DNA of 44,668 nucleotides from Funiculus sociatus GB2-C1 (GTDB lineage: Bacteria; Cyanobacteriota; Cyanobacteriia; Cyanobacteriales; FACHB-T130): positions 1 to 44,668 of the forward strand of contig NZ_JAMPKJ010000049.1 in the NCBI RefSeq assembly GCF_039962115.1, in the 5' to 3' direction. The position numbers and the translations under genes were made by a program. The notes below the pieces were generated by a model. The model made no database searches and was not told where the DNA came from. It saw only the letters and a list, made by a program, of their open reading frames with translations. Positions 34,429-43,271 of this stretch are shown one piece after another; position 1 is the stretch's first letter; each line of letters begins with the position of its first letter.

Positions 34429-35193
34429 ATGAGCGATGTGAATGTGAAGCCATTTCTATTTGTGACCGATTTAGACAATACTTTAGTGGGTGATGACGAC
34501 GCTCTGGCAGAATTGAACCGCCACCTGAGTAAGCATCGTGAAGAATGCGGAACTAAAATTGTTTATGCCACGGGGCGATCGCCTGTTCTCTACCAGGAAC
34601 TCGCAACTGAAAGAGAGTTAATAGAACCTGATGTTTTGGTTTTATCTGTGGGTACGGAAATTTATCATAACGGCAGCGATAAGCCAGATCCCGATTGGAT
34701 AAAACGCCTTTCGCAAAATTGGGATCGCGATCGCGTCGTCGCCACCACCGCACACTTTTCTGACCTAGTTCCCCAACCACAATCAGAACAAGGCCCTTTC
34801 AAAGCTAGTTACTTCCTCAGCCCAGAAGCCGCAGTTGAAGTTCTCCCCCAGCTTGAAGATTTATTGCAAGAGCGGGGGCTGGATGTCAAACTCGTGTACA
34901 GCAGCGGCAAAGACTTAGACATTCTACCTCGCTACGGTAACAAAGGAGCTGCAACAGCTTTTCTGCGGGAAAGCTTTGGCATCCCTCCGCTTCAAACCGT
35001 TGTTTGCGGTGATTCCGGCAACGATTTGTCTATGTTTGAGTCAGGTGAAACACGGGGAATCATTGTCGGTAATGCTCAGCCAGAACTGCTGAAGTGGCAT
35101 CAAGCCAATCCTTCTGAAAATCGCTATTTTGCTAAAGCCTATTGTGCTGGAGGTATTCTAGAAGGTCTGAAGAACTTCGGCTTTTTAGGATAG
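34429..35193 (+). CDS. spp: Sucrose-6F-phosphate phosphohydrolase
   Basis: This enzyme removes phosphate from sucrose-6F-phosphate, the last step of sucrose synthesis in cyanobacteria and plants. It has 254 residues, the standard length. The HAD motifs are D14-L-D16-N-T (motif I), YATGRSP (motif II), GNKGAA with its lysine (motif III) and VVCGDSGNDLSMFE (motif IV). The cap region between motifs II and III is of the SPP type (SVGTEIYH, KASYFLSPEAA). No sucrose-phosphate synthase is in the window. Confidence 0.94.
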   Translation: MSDVNVKPFLFVTDLDNTLVGDDDALAELNRHLSKHREECGTKIVYATGRSPVLYQELATERELIEPDVLVLSVGTEIYHNGSDKPDPDWIKRLSQNWDRDRVVATTAHFSDLVPQPQSEQGPFKASYFLSPEAAVEVLPQLEDLLQERGLDVKLVYSSGKDLDILPRYGNKGAATAFLRESFGIPPLQTVVCGDSGNDLSMFESGETRGIIVGNAQPELLKWHQANPSENRYFAKAYCAGGILEGLKNFGFLG

Positions 35194-35214
35194 AATTCTG
35201 GCAAAAATCCCTTC

Positions 35215-35233
35215 TGACTAAAGTCAGGCGCTA
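35215..35233 (-). repeat. Partial reversed copy of the extragenic repeat
   Basis: GACTAAAGTCAGGCGCTACA is the reverse orientation of the TAGxCGCGACTTTAGTC part of the repeat at 35279-35332, lying 45 bases before it. Confidence 0.45.
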
Positions 35234-35278
35234 CATAAACCAAGCCGTAGCGAGAGCAGACTGGCATCGGCTAATATT

Positions 35279-35332
35279 AAAAGTCCGCGCAGGCGGACTT
35301 TGTACGCGAAAGCCGCGACTTTAGTCGTCGGG
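35279..35332 (+). repeat. Extragenic repeat, well-preserved copy
   Basis: AAAGTCCGC (35280-35288) pairs with GCGGACTTT (35293-35301), followed by GTACGCGAAAGCCGCGACTTTAGTCGTCGGG. It lies between spp and ruvA, and has the same layout as 12966-13024. Confidence 0.7.
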
Positions 35333-35342
35333 ATACAACCCC

Positions 35343-35966
35343 ATGATCGCTTATCTCAAAGGAACGGTAGCTGGCATCCAGAAAAGCACCGCCAATCGCA
35401 TTATTCTAATTCTGGAAGTTAATCAAATAGGATACGAACTGCAAGTCCCGCCGACCCTGGTGAATAAGTTACCAGCAGCAGGAGAAACCGTTCAAGTCTT
35501 TACGCACCAGCAAATTCGGGAAGACCAAATCACCCTGTATGGCTTTGCCTCGGCAGCGGAACGGGATTTGTTTCGCGCTCTCTTAAGCGTGAGTGGCATT
35601 GGTGCCAGAGGTGCGATCGCCCTCTTAGACACTTTGGGACTGCAAGACTTAGTGCAAGCAATTGTCAATGGCAACACTCGCGCCTTAGCCAAAACTCCCG
35701 GTATCGGTGCCAAAACCGCAGAACGTCTAGCATTGGAACTCAAAACCAAACTTGCAGAATGGCGACAATCTGCTGGTGCCGCCAGCGCCGGAGTTGGGCC
35801 TCCACCAGGAATTTTAGAAGATGTGGAGATGACACTACTTGCCTTGGGATATAGCAGCAGTGAGGTTGTGCAAGCACTTTCTGCTGTTAGTCAAGACGCG
35901 CTGCTGGCTAAAAGCCAAAATGCAGAAGATTGGATCAGACACGCGATCGCGTGGTTGAGTTTGTAA
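35343..35966 (+). CDS. ruvA: Holliday junction branch-migration protein RuvA
   Basis: RuvA is the DNA-binding tetramer that targets RuvB to Holliday junctions. It has 207 residues, with an N-terminal OB fold (1-64), two helix-hairpin-helix motifs ([17 protein letters not shown] and [17 protein letters not shown]) and a C-terminal RuvB-binding domain ([14 protein letters not shown]). All parts are intact. A T-rich terminator follows. It stands alone without ruvB, as is usual in cyanobacteria. Confidence 0.97.
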   Translation: MIAYLKGTVAGIQKSTANRIILILEVNQIGYELQVPPTLVNKLPAAGETVQVFTHQQIREDQITLYGFASAAERDLFRALLSVSGIGARGAIALLDTLGLQDLVQAIVNGNTRALAKTPGIGAKTAERLALELKTKLAEWRQSAGAASAGVGPPPGILEDVEMTLLALGYSSSEVVQALSAVSQDALLAKSQNAEDWIRHAIAWLSL

Positions 35967-35978
35967 CATATAACCCAC

Positions 35979-36039
35979 TAGCCTACGCAAGCTGGCTTTC
36001 TTTATTTAGCCGCGACTTCTAGTCGTCCGGCTTTTTTTT
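35979..36039 (+). repeat. Extragenic repeat copy downstream of ruvA
   Basis: AGCCTACGCAAGCTGGCT and then TAGCCGCGACTTCTAGTCGTCCGG with a T-run form a two-hairpin layout like 35279-35332, here serving as the ruvA terminator. Confidence 0.6.
36009..36039 (+). terminator. Terminator of ruvA
   Basis: GCCG-CGACT (36009-36017) pairs with AGTCG and CGGC (36021-36031, TC bulge) and is followed by eight T. Confidence 0.7.
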
Positions 36040-36244
36040 ATGGCGCGATCGCTCCTTTATTTAGCCATATTTAGCATTAATCGCCAAAATCTATCCTAAA
36101 TCACCTTTAGTTTCTATTACCTCTTATTCCCTAATTATTATTCCCGATAAAGCCATTTTCTATCTCAAGATTGATTTCCAAGCGAGATGAAGACGTGGAA
36201 AATATTGTTGTAAGCAATTTTTACCCGAAATTCCAGACACTTAT

Positions 36245-37897
36245 ATGGCAACTTCCATTGAATTTAATTTATTTGCCCCCTATAACAAAGGAGCAGCTTT
36301 AATAGGTGATTTTTCTAATTGGGAGGACATCCCAATGGAAAAAGGTAAAGATGGTTATTTTCGTACCAAAGTTGAGTTAGAAGATGGAGTTTATCAATAT
36401 AAATTCCGCGTCCAATCAAAATCATGGTTTTTTGAACCGGATCAATGGATAGACGTTGTTGACCCCTACGCGACAGATATTGATAACCCTACCCAAAACG
36501 GTGTTATACGCATTAAAGATGGTGAAAAAATTGTTGATACCTACGTTTGGCAGCACGACGATAAACCACTGCCGGCGGATAAAGAATTAGTTATTTATGA
36601 ACTGCACGTAGGCGATTTTTCCGGTGGGGAAGATGACAAATACGCCAGAGGCAAATATAAACACGTTGTTGAGAAGTTAGATTACCTCACCGACCTGGGA
36701 GTTAACGCCATTGAATTGATGCCAGTAAAAGAATATCCGGGCGATCATAGCTGGGGCTATAACCCTCGCTATTTTTTTGCCACAGAATCCAGCTATGGCA
36801 CAACGGAAGACTTAAAGCATCTGATTGATGAGTGTCATGCCCGTGGAATCCGCGTCATCATGGACGGGATTTATAACCACTCAGAAGCCGAAAGTCCGCT
36901 TACACAAATTGACCACGATTATTGGTATCACCACTCGCCGCGTGACCCAGATAATAACTGGGGGCCAGAGTTTAATTACGAATTTTACGACGAAAATCTG
37001 GACACCTTCCCAGCCCGCAAATTTGCTGGTGACACTATACGTTTTTGGATTGAAGAGTATCACATTGATGGGCTTCGTTTTGATGCTGCCCGACAAATCG
37101 CTAACTACGACTTTATGCACTGGGCAGTTCAAGAAGCCAAAAAAGCTGCTAGCATGAAACCGTTTTACAGCGTTGCCGAACACATTCCGGAAACTACCAG
37201 TATCACAAATGTAGATGGTCCGATGGATGGCTGCTGGCACGATAGTTTCTATCACTGCATTCTCGAACATATCTGCGGCGACACTTTTGATTTAGAACGC
37301 CTCAAAGATGTGATTGATTGCAAACGGCAAGGCTTTATGGGTGCCACCAATGTCGTCAATTACTTAACAAATCATGACCATAATCATGTATTAGCAGAAT
37401 TAGGCGAGCGCGGCATTTTGGGAGAGGAAGCGTTTAAGCGGAGAAAGTTGGGATCTGTCATCAATATGACAGCAGTTGGAGTCCCTCTCCTCTGGATGGG
37501 TGAAGAGTTTGGCGAGTACAAGTACAAAACAACTGAACAAGCAAAGATTGATTGGACTCTACTAGGTAATGACGAAAATCGTGGTCTGTTCGAGTTTATC
37601 AGAGGGTTAATTCATCTTCGTAAAAACAATCATGCCCTCTACACCGAGAACATTAATTTCATCCATGAAAACCCTGAAGCTAAAGTATTAGCTTACAGCC
37701 GATGGAATGGTGAAGGTTCCCGTGTAGTTGTCGTAGCGAATTTCTCCGACAACTTCCTTGGTGGGTATCACGTTCCTAACTTCCCAGAAGCAGGAACATG
37801 GCACGAGTGGACGGGTAATTATGATGTTGAAGCTGGGGAAGAAGGTATTATAACTGACTTGGGATCTTACGAAGCTAAGGTGTTTGTTTGGCAGTAA
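36245..37897 (+). CDS. GH13 alpha-glucan-active enzyme with CBM48, paralogue 1
   Basis: This 550-residue protein has an N-terminal CBM48-type domain (1 to about 95: NLFAPYNKGAALIGDFSNWEDIPM, GVYQYKFRV), then a GH13 barrel. The catalytic triad is present: nucleophile D280 (GLRFDAARQ), acid/base E312 (SVAEHIPE) and D378 (LTNHDHNH); region I is MDGIYNHS. A short C-terminal beta domain follows (RVVVVANFSDNF). Branching enzymes and trehalose-forming enzymes share this layout, but the protein is much shorter than GlgB, so specificity is open: amylase, debranching or trehalohydrolase-like. There is no signal peptide, so it should act on cytoplasmic glycogen or oligosaccharides. Confidence 0.88.
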   Translation: MATSIEFNLFAPYNKGAALIGDFSNWEDIPMEKGKDGYFRTKVELEDGVYQYKFRVQSKSWFFEPDQWIDVVDPYATDIDNPTQNGVIRIKDGEKIVDTYVWQHDDKPLPADKELVIYELHVGDFSGGEDDKYARGKYKHVVEKLDYLTDLGVNAIELMPVKEYPGDHSWGYNPRYFFATESSYGTTEDLKHLIDECHARGIRVIMDGIYNHSEAESPLTQIDHDYWYHHSPRDPDNNWGPEFNYEFYDENLDTFPARKFAGDTIRFWIEEYHIDGLRFDAARQIANYDFMHWAVQEAKKAASMKPFYSVAEHIPETTSITNVDGPMDGCWHDSFYHCILEHICGDTFDLERLKDVIDCKRQGFMGATNVVNYLTNHDHNHVLAELGERGILGEEAFKRRKLGSVINMTAVGVPLLWMGEEFGEYKYKTTEQAKIDWTLLGNDENRGLFEFIRGLIHLRKNNHALYTENINFIHENPEAKVLAYSRWNGEGSRVVVVANFSDNFLGGYHVPNFPEAGTWHEWTGNYDVEAGEEGIITDLGSYEAKVFVWQ

Positions 37898-38021
37898 CTT
37901 AGCAGATGTAAATAAACAGCCGCCTGAAATAAGTTTTAATAAATTTCTTAAGGCGGCTGTGAAGATTACAATAAAAAATCTTCCACTTAATTTTACGTTT
38001 GGTTAAAATCAGCGGATGACT

Positions 38022-38255
38022 TTAAGCACTTTTCAGTTGCTGTCCCGGCATACTAGCTACTAAGTTCCATCCGGCGGACATTAATTTCTGATAGGTTGCC
38101 CAGCCCTTAGAACCTCCAGGGATTTCGTAGTCTGGTACAGCATATTCCGGAAAAGCTGTATAAGGTCGCCACGGCTGATTAGGTGCAGTTCGTAAGTGCA
38201 ATATTTTCTCCCCAGTCGTTCCCATTACAGGCAACCAGCACATTTGTTTCATCAC
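38022..38255 (-). CDS. Small conserved-looking protein, unknown
   Basis: This 77-residue protein starts at GTG 38255 or, more likely, ATG 38252, with AAGGAG (38262-38267) well placed. It has no membrane segment. The sequence has aromatic- and proline-rich parts (APNQPWRPYTAFPEYAVPDYEIPGG) and a final KGWATYQKLMSAGWNLVAS. I do not recognise a family, but the ribosome site makes it a credible gene. It lies between the two GH13 paralogues on the opposite strand. Confidence 0.65.
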   Translation of the reverse strand: MMKQMCWLPVMGTTGEKILHLRTAPNQPWRPYTAFPEYAVPDYEIPGGSKGWATYQKLMSAGWNLVASMPGQQLKSA

Positions 38256-38293
38256 GTCACACTCCTTAACTTCAATCAGGTAAAATTTACTTT

Positions 38294-38404
38294 TTAAACA
38301 AGTCGCGAGTAGACAATAAGCGCTGCAAAGCGATGAGCCAGGATGATGAAACCAACACCAATGCTAAGGGTAGAGATAAGAGGAATCCATTGTAATTTAT
38401 TCAT
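38294..38404 (-). CDS. 36-residue single-helix membrane microprotein
   Basis: ATG at 38404 follows AAAGGAG with seven bases between. The product (MNKLQWIPLISTLSIGVGFI... ending VYSRLV) has one transmembrane helix and a basic end, the shape of small photosystem, cytochrome or NDH subunits. I cannot match it to a named subunit. It precedes the 77-residue gene by 39 bases on the same strand, so they may form a small operon. Confidence 0.5.
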   Translation of the reverse strand: MNKLQWIPLISTLSIGVGFIILAHRFAALIVYSRLV

Positions 38405-38740
38405 ATTTCAGCTCCTTTGAGCTGATATTCTATGTCCCAATCCTCTCCATTCACTCCTTGAATCACCTCTCTCTAGAGCGTTATTTATTCTCTTTGAATA
38501 ACTCTGTCTAAAGTTTTAAAAGCTTTGGTATTTGTAGGACACTGCGATAATAATCCAGAAAGTAAATAATATTGTATTCATCATTACAATTTGCTTTGAG
38601 TATAAGTATTTCTTTAGGTATAGCAGATGAATTATTATTAAAATTTAATTTAACTTAAAGAAATACTGTAACTTAAGTTAAAAACTTTAGGAAAAAATTG
38701 CAAGTTTTAACTTAAGTGATTTACATCAAAAAAAGGTTAC
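38405..38740. other. AT-rich spacer upstream of GH13 paralogue 2
   Basis: No gene is seen. The stretch is strongly AT-rich and holds repeated AACTTAA words and the inverted repeat at 38671-38717. It probably contains divergent promoters for the microprotein operon and the GH13 gene. Confidence 0.45.
38671..38717. promoter_or_regulatory. Long inverted repeat, candidate operator
   Basis: ACTTAAGTTAAAAACTT (38671-38687) and AAGTTTTAACTTAAGT (38702-38717) are inverted, differing by one base in the A/T-run, and end 23 bases before the GH13 ATG. A further TTAACTTAAAG at about 38650 adds a half-site. Confidence 0.5.
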
Positions 38741-40408
38741 ATGGCAAGCTCAATTGAATTTAACTTGTTTGCTCCTCGAAACAATGCGATCGCGTTGATT
38801 GGCTCTTTCTCTGAATGGAAAGAAATACCGATGGAAAAAGGTGAGGATGGTTACTTTCGCACCAATGTAGAACTGGAGGATGGGGTTTATGAATATAAAT
38901 TCCGCCTCCAAACAAAAAGCCCGAATTTTGAACCAGATCAATGGGTGGATGTTATAGATCCCTACGCGACAGATGTGGATGAAGGGCGAAAACAGGGTGT
39001 AGTGCGGATAAAAGATGGCAAAAGGATAGTTGATACTTATGTCTGGCAACACGACGATACATTGTTGCCTAATAATCACGAAATAGTCATTTATGAAATG
39101 CACGTTGCGGACTTTTCTGGCGGTGAGGACGATCCTCACAAGCGGGGGAAATATGTGGACGCGATCGCTAAGTTAGATTACTTGAGCGAACTGGGAATAA
39201 ATGCCATCGAATTAATGCCAGTGAATGAGTATCCTGGTGATTATAGCTGGGGGTATAAAGTCCGCCATTTCTTCGCTACAGAATCCAGCTATGGCTCGAC
39301 AGAAGATTTGAAGCGGTTTATTGACGAGTGTCATGGTAGAGGTATTCGCGTTTTCATCGATGGAATTTATAACCATACAGATGAAGAATGCCCTTTAATG
39401 CTCATAGACCGGAATTACTGGTACTACGAGAATATGCACTATCTAGAAGATCCTGCAAACTACTGGGGGCCAGAGTTTAACTACGACAACTACGACGAAA
39501 ACTTAGATATCAAACCTGCCTGGAAATACGTCGGGGATGTGGTGCGTTACTGGGTTCAGGAGTATCACATTGATGGTATTCGTTTTGATGCCCTGCGCCA
39601 ATTGGCTAACTATGAATTTATGGACTGGCTTGCTAAACAAGCGAAAAAAAATACTGCACCGAAGCCGTTTTACAACATTGCCGAACACATTCCCGATACA
39701 CACACTGTAGTTTATCCACAAGGGCCGTTAGATGGCTGTTGGCATGAAAGTTTCCGCTACTTTGTGGTTCCGCATATTTGTGGTGAAACATTTGAATTAG
39801 AAAAGCTCAAAGAGGTATTAGACCCAAAACGACAGGGTTATACGGCTGCTACGAATGTGGTGAATTATTTGGCAACTCACGATCGCGAACACCTGATGAG
39901 AGAGTTAGGCGATCGCGGTATTTTTGGCGAAGCCGCATTTGGACGAGCCAAGTTAGCAGCTATTCTGTTAATGACGGCGATGGGTGTACCGATGCTGTGG
40001 ATGGGAGAAGAGTTTGGCGAACACGAGCGCAAAAGTGAAACAGTGACTCAGCCAAATAAAATAGCATGGCCTTTATTGTCAAAAGATTTGAATCGGGGTT
40101 TGTTTGAGTATTACAAAAAATTAATTGCCCTCCGCAAACAAAATCTAGCTCTTTGTAGCAATAACATTGATTTTTTCTACGAAAACCCAGAGGAGAAAGT
40201 TCTAGCTTACGTCCGCTGGAATGATGAGGGTTCCCGTGTTGTCGTCGTGGCAAATTTATCAGATAAATTTCTGTCGGGGTATCGCCTTCCTAACTTCCCT
40301 GCCTCTGGGACGTGGCAAGATTGGATGGGTGACACCCAGGTCGAAGCCAGTGAAGATGGCTTGAGCATCGACCTGCCAGAGTACGCAGCGAAGGTGTTAG
40401 TCATTTAA
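38741..40408 (+). CDS. GH13 alpha-glucan-active enzyme with CBM48, paralogue 2
   Basis: This 555-residue protein is closely related to the product of 36245-37897 along its whole length. The CBM48-like start is IEFNLFAPRNNAIALIGSFSEWKEIPM. Catalytic residues are D283 (GIRFDALRQ), E315 (NIAEHIPD) and D381 (LATHDREH); region I is IDGIYNHT. It differs from paralogue 1 in the loop after region I (NMHYLEDPANYWGPEFNYDN) and in the last conserved region, where THDRE replaces NHDHN, so substrate preference may have diverged. No SD is visible. The upstream inverted repeat, absent from paralogue 1, suggests separate regulation. Confidence 0.88.
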   Translation: MASSIEFNLFAPRNNAIALIGSFSEWKEIPMEKGEDGYFRTNVELEDGVYEYKFRLQTKSPNFEPDQWVDVIDPYATDVDEGRKQGVVRIKDGKRIVDTYVWQHDDTLLPNNHEIVIYEMHVADFSGGEDDPHKRGKYVDAIAKLDYLSELGINAIELMPVNEYPGDYSWGYKVRHFFATESSYGSTEDLKRFIDECHGRGIRVFIDGIYNHTDEECPLMLIDRNYWYYENMHYLEDPANYWGPEFNYDNYDENLDIKPAWKYVGDVVRYWVQEYHIDGIRFDALRQLANYEFMDWLAKQAKKNTAPKPFYNIAEHIPDTHTVVYPQGPLDGCWHESFRYFVVPHICGETFELEKLKEVLDPKRQGYTAATNVVNYLATHDREHLMRELGDRGIFGEAAFGRAKLAAILLMTAMGVPMLWMGEEFGEHERKSETVTQPNKIAWPLLSKDLNRGLFEYYKKLIALRKQNLALCSNNIDFFYENPEEKVLAYVRWNDEGSRVVVVANLSDKFLSGYRLPNFPASGTWQDWMGDTQVEASEDGLSIDLPEYAAKVLVI

Positions 40409-40643
40409 TTCTCTAAGAGGGATTTAGATCCCTGTCCTGCTTAATTTCTACACCCATTTACGGATAGGTCTATTGACATAATAAAATTGGACAGGTTAAT
40501 CAGCGGGTATTTAGTAGCTTCTAACTTTTGGTTACTAACGTCGTGATATCCTGATTTTTGCAAGCTGCTTCCTCAAAGTGTAAAAACTTTGGGGAGTGCA
40601 GTTTCAAAGTCCACAATCCAGAGTCGATAGCAGCATATCTGCA

Positions 40644-41213
40644 ATGTTCTCATCCCAACCCCCTGACGAGAATGGATCTTCAGTGCCAGCCGTCTCGCTG
40701 ACCGATGAATCCGGGCGATCGCTTAGTTGTTACATTGAACATTCCATAGAGGTAGAAGGTGAAGAATACGTCATCCTCCTGCCGATAGATTCACCTGTAG
40801 AAATTGTTGCCTGGGACGAGGACAAGGAGGAAGAAGAAGCCACCTTGGTCGAAGACGAAGCCGAAATTGACGAAATCTTTTCTACGGCTCAAGCAGTCTT
40901 GGCAGAAAGAAATCTGGACTTAAAGCGGACAGCATTTGCCCTGACTGTAGCCGGGGAATTGCCTGCTGTTGATGAGGACGAAATCCTCACATTGGAAATT
41001 GAGGATGAAGATACTCAGTTGGAACCAGAGGAATTTCAGAAACTCGCCAGCTTCTACCACAAGGAACAAGAGTATACAATTTACACTCCTTTAGATCCGT
41101 TGTTGTTGTTTGCTCGCATTAACGAAGCGGGTGAACCAGAGTTACTTTCTCCAGAGGAATTTAAAAAAGTGCAACCGATACTAGAAGATCAACTGTTTGA
41201 TGACATGGAATAA
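40644..41213 (+). CDS. DUF3727 domain protein
   Basis: This protein has 189 residues from the ATG at 40644 (MFSSQPPDENGS); a GTG at 40596 would add 16 residues. It is very acidic. The DUF3727 core is VSLTDESGRSLSCYIEHSIEVEGEEYVILLPIDSPVEI, with a later FYHKEQEYTIYTPLDPLLLFARI. This family is found in cyanobacteria and chloroplasts, without a known function. It heads a run of four same-strand genes (mltG, yqeG-type, proB) that I recall as conserved in cyanobacteria. Confidence 0.85.
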   Translation: MFSSQPPDENGSSVPAVSLTDESGRSLSCYIEHSIEVEGEEYVILLPIDSPVEIVAWDEDKEEEEATLVEDEAEIDEIFSTAQAVLAERNLDLKRTAFALTVAGELPAVDEDEILTLEIEDEDTQLEPEEFQKLASFYHKEQEYTIYTPLDPLLLFARINEAGEPELLSPEEFKKVQPILEDQLFDDME

Positions 41214-41228
41214 ACACCCAAAGTGATG

Positions 41229-41300
41229 AGTTATGAGTAATGAGTGAGGAGTTAAATTAGAATTTTAAAATTCAAAACTCAACACTCAAAATTCATAACT
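41229..41300. repeat. Inverted AT-rich heptamer repeat before mltG
   Basis: AGTTATGAGTAATGAGTGAG... (41229-41253) and AACTCAACACTCAAAATTCA... (41276-41300) are imperfect 25-base inverted arms, reaching to 35 bases before the mltG ATG. Confidence 0.6.
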
Positions 41301-41334
41301 TTTCTTCACGCAGGGGTTGTTACCCGCAATCAAG

Positions 41335-42423
41335 ATGAAAGCAATCCAACGCATCTCCAAATGGACGTTTCTCGCCCTCATACCTGTGGTACTGGGAGTC
41401 GGTACATGGCAGGGCTGGGCATGGTGGAGTTGGGCGAGTGGGCCTCCTGTGACTCAAACTCAATCACCTTCCTCTGCTGAACAAAAAGACGCATTGCTGC
41501 AAATCCGCATACCGCAAGGAACTTCGAGCCAGCAAATAGGCAAGGATTTAGAAGCAGCAGGTTTGATTCGCTCGGCTGAAGCTTGGGATCTGTGGGCATA
41601 TTGGTTGCGATGGCAAAAGCGACCAGGTGGGTTTCAAGCCGGGACTTACCAACTCTCACCTACTGAGCCGCTATCTGCGATCGCGGATAAAATTTGGACT
41701 GGCGAAGTGGTACAGCTAAGTTTCACCATCCCGGAAGGATGGTCGCTAACTCAAATGGCTGCATACTTTGAATCACAAGGATTTTTCAAAAGCCAAGATT
41801 TCTTAGCAGCCGTTACTCAGATTCCTCTAAACCAATATCCCTGGCTTCCAAATAAGGTGCCTCATCTGGAAGGTTTTTTGTATCCGGATACCTACAAGCT
41901 AAATGGCGATCGCGTCACTCCAGAGGCAATTATCAAACAAATGCTCGATCGGTTTGAGTCGGTCGCACTCCCCCTCTATCAACAAGGCGAACAGAAACCA
42001 GCGCTAACCCTTCTTGAGTGGGTAACATTGGCAAGCATCGTCGAAAAAGAAGCGGTAATTCCTACCGAACGCCGTCTGATTGCTGGTGTCTTCACTCGAC
42101 GCCTCAAACAGGGAATGAGACTTGAAACCGACCCTACTGTTGAGTACGGATTGGGCATTCGGCAAACTGCGGATCAGCCACTGACTTTTGCTCAAGTAAA
42201 AACTGCCTCTCCTTACAATACTTACCTCAACCCAGGATTACCTCCTACTCCCATCGCTAGCCCTGGCTTAGCTAGTCTGAAAGCCGCTCTGAATCCGGAA
42301 AAAACAGATTACGTATTTTTTGTGGCTCGTTACGATGGCACTCACGTTTTTAGTCGAACAGTACAAGAACACGAAGCCGCGAAAAATGCCATTCGCAGAC
42401 AACGACAACAACAAAATCAGTAG
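41335..42423 (+). CDS. mltG: Endolytic murein transglycosylase MltG
   Basis: MltG cuts nascent glycan strands and may set their length during cell-wall growth. It has 362 residues from the ATG at 41335. One transmembrane helix (about 10-30) anchors it; a LysM-like region follows (IRIPQGTSSQQIGKDLEAAGLI), then the YceG domain. The catalytic glutamate is in LASIVEKEA (around 237), followed by ERRLIAGVFTRRLKQGMRLETDPTVEYGLG and ASPYNTYLNPGLPPTPIASPG. All conserved segments are present. Confidence 0.95.
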   Translation: MKAIQRISKWTFLALIPVVLGVGTWQGWAWWSWASGPPVTQTQSPSSAEQKDALLQIRIPQGTSSQQIGKDLEAAGLIRSAEAWDLWAYWLRWQKRPGGFQAGTYQLSPTEPLSAIADKIWTGEVVQLSFTIPEGWSLTQMAAYFESQGFFKSQDFLAAVTQIPLNQYPWLPNKVPHLEGFLYPDTYKLNGDRVTPEAIIKQMLDRFESVALPLYQQGEQKPALTLLEWVTLASIVEKEAVIPTERRLIAGVFTRRLKQGMRLETDPTVEYGLGIRQTADQPLTFAQVKTASPYNTYLNPGLPPTPIASPGLASLKAALNPEKTDYVFFVARYDGTHVFSRTVQEHEAAKNAIRRQRQQQNQ

Positions 42424-42433
42424 TCATTGGATA

Positions 42434-42490
42434 CTGGCTATAAGCTAATGGCTAATAGCCAGAATAATCAGCTTTTAGCCATTAGCCACT
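42434..42490. repeat. Inverted GGCTAAT/ATTAGCC repeat after mltG
   Basis: TGGCTATAAGCTAATGGCTA and CAGCTTTTAGCCATTAGCCA form imperfect inverted arms built from seven-base words. Confidence 0.5.
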
Positions 42491-42560
42491 GACAAAAATC
42501 TAACAACTCACCCATACCTCTATAAGTTTAAATTCCCTGAATTGTTCGTGGAGTCTGAAG

Positions 42561-42589
42561 AGTCCCCAGTCCCCAGCCCCCAGCCCCCA
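42561..42589 (+). repeat. CCCCAGY heptamer array before the YqeG-type gene
   Basis: About four CCCCAG(T/C) units end eight bases before the ATG at 42597, in the place of a normal ribosome site. The unit is the same as in the array before proB. Confidence 0.7.
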
Positions 42590-42596
42590 TACTTTT

Positions 42597-43145
42597 ATGT
42601 CCTTAATAGCACCGTTACAACCTGACTTAATTTTGGGTAAACCAATTTTGAGTCTCACGCCGGAAATTCTCCAGCAATATCATCTCAAAGGTTTAGTGTT
42701 GGATGTCGATGAAACGCTAGTACCACTCTCGGTAGCGCAAGCCTCTGAAGAACTTGTGCAGTGGGTGGAACAAATTAGAAATGTGGCAACGTTGTGGCTG
42801 GTGAGTAATAACCTCAGTGAAAGCCGGATTAGCGGCATCGCCAAGTCGTTAAACCTGCCTTATATTACCAGTGCAGCCAAACCTTCTCGACGCAAGTTGA
42901 GGCAAGCTGTCACTGCCATGAACTTACCAGTTGAACAGGTGGCGATGGTAGGCGATCGCTTATTCACAGATGTCCTAGCAGGTAACAGACTAGGTATGTT
43001 TACTATCCTCGTGGAGCCGATGGTTGACCCCTCAGTTGCCGCGAAATACTACCCAGTCCGCACCGTTGAAGTCTGGATATCTCAAGCTTTGGGCGTTTCT
43101 CTCCACGCAAAGCAACAAAACTTTAAAAACCCTGACAATTCATGA
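42597..43145 (+). CDS. YqeG family HAD IIIA-type phosphatase
   Basis: This 182-residue cytoplasmic HAD phosphatase has motif I GLVLDVDETLVPL (D36, D38), motif II WLVSNNL, a motif-III lysine in AAKPSRRKL and motif IV VAMVGDRLFTDVLAG. This is the YqeG/YrfG-like subset that includes mitochondrial PGP phosphatase GEP4, so phosphatidylglycerophosphate is a possible substrate; this is inference. It lies between mltG and proB on the same strand. Confidence 0.92.
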   Translation: MSLIAPLQPDLILGKPILSLTPEILQQYHLKGLVLDVDETLVPLSVAQASEELVQWVEQIRNVATLWLVSNNLSESRISGIAKSLNLPYITSAAKPSRRKLRQAVTAMNLPVEQVAMVGDRLFTDVLAGNRLGMFTILVEPMVDPSVAAKYYPVRTVEVWISQALGVSLHAKQQNFKNPDNS

Positions 43146-43271
43146 GAAAGGGAAATATAAAAAAATAATTATGAAATCCATTATTGTCAAATTTTCCTGA
43201 GATTATAATTATGGTTCAAGTGGGGTCAGCCAATATAAAGACCCTAAAAATAAATCCCCGTAAATACCTGC

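Noticed and set aside
36881-37270. 129-codon minus-strand frame, with the similar one at 38750-39139
   Set aside because: Both are antisense shadows of the GH13 genes.
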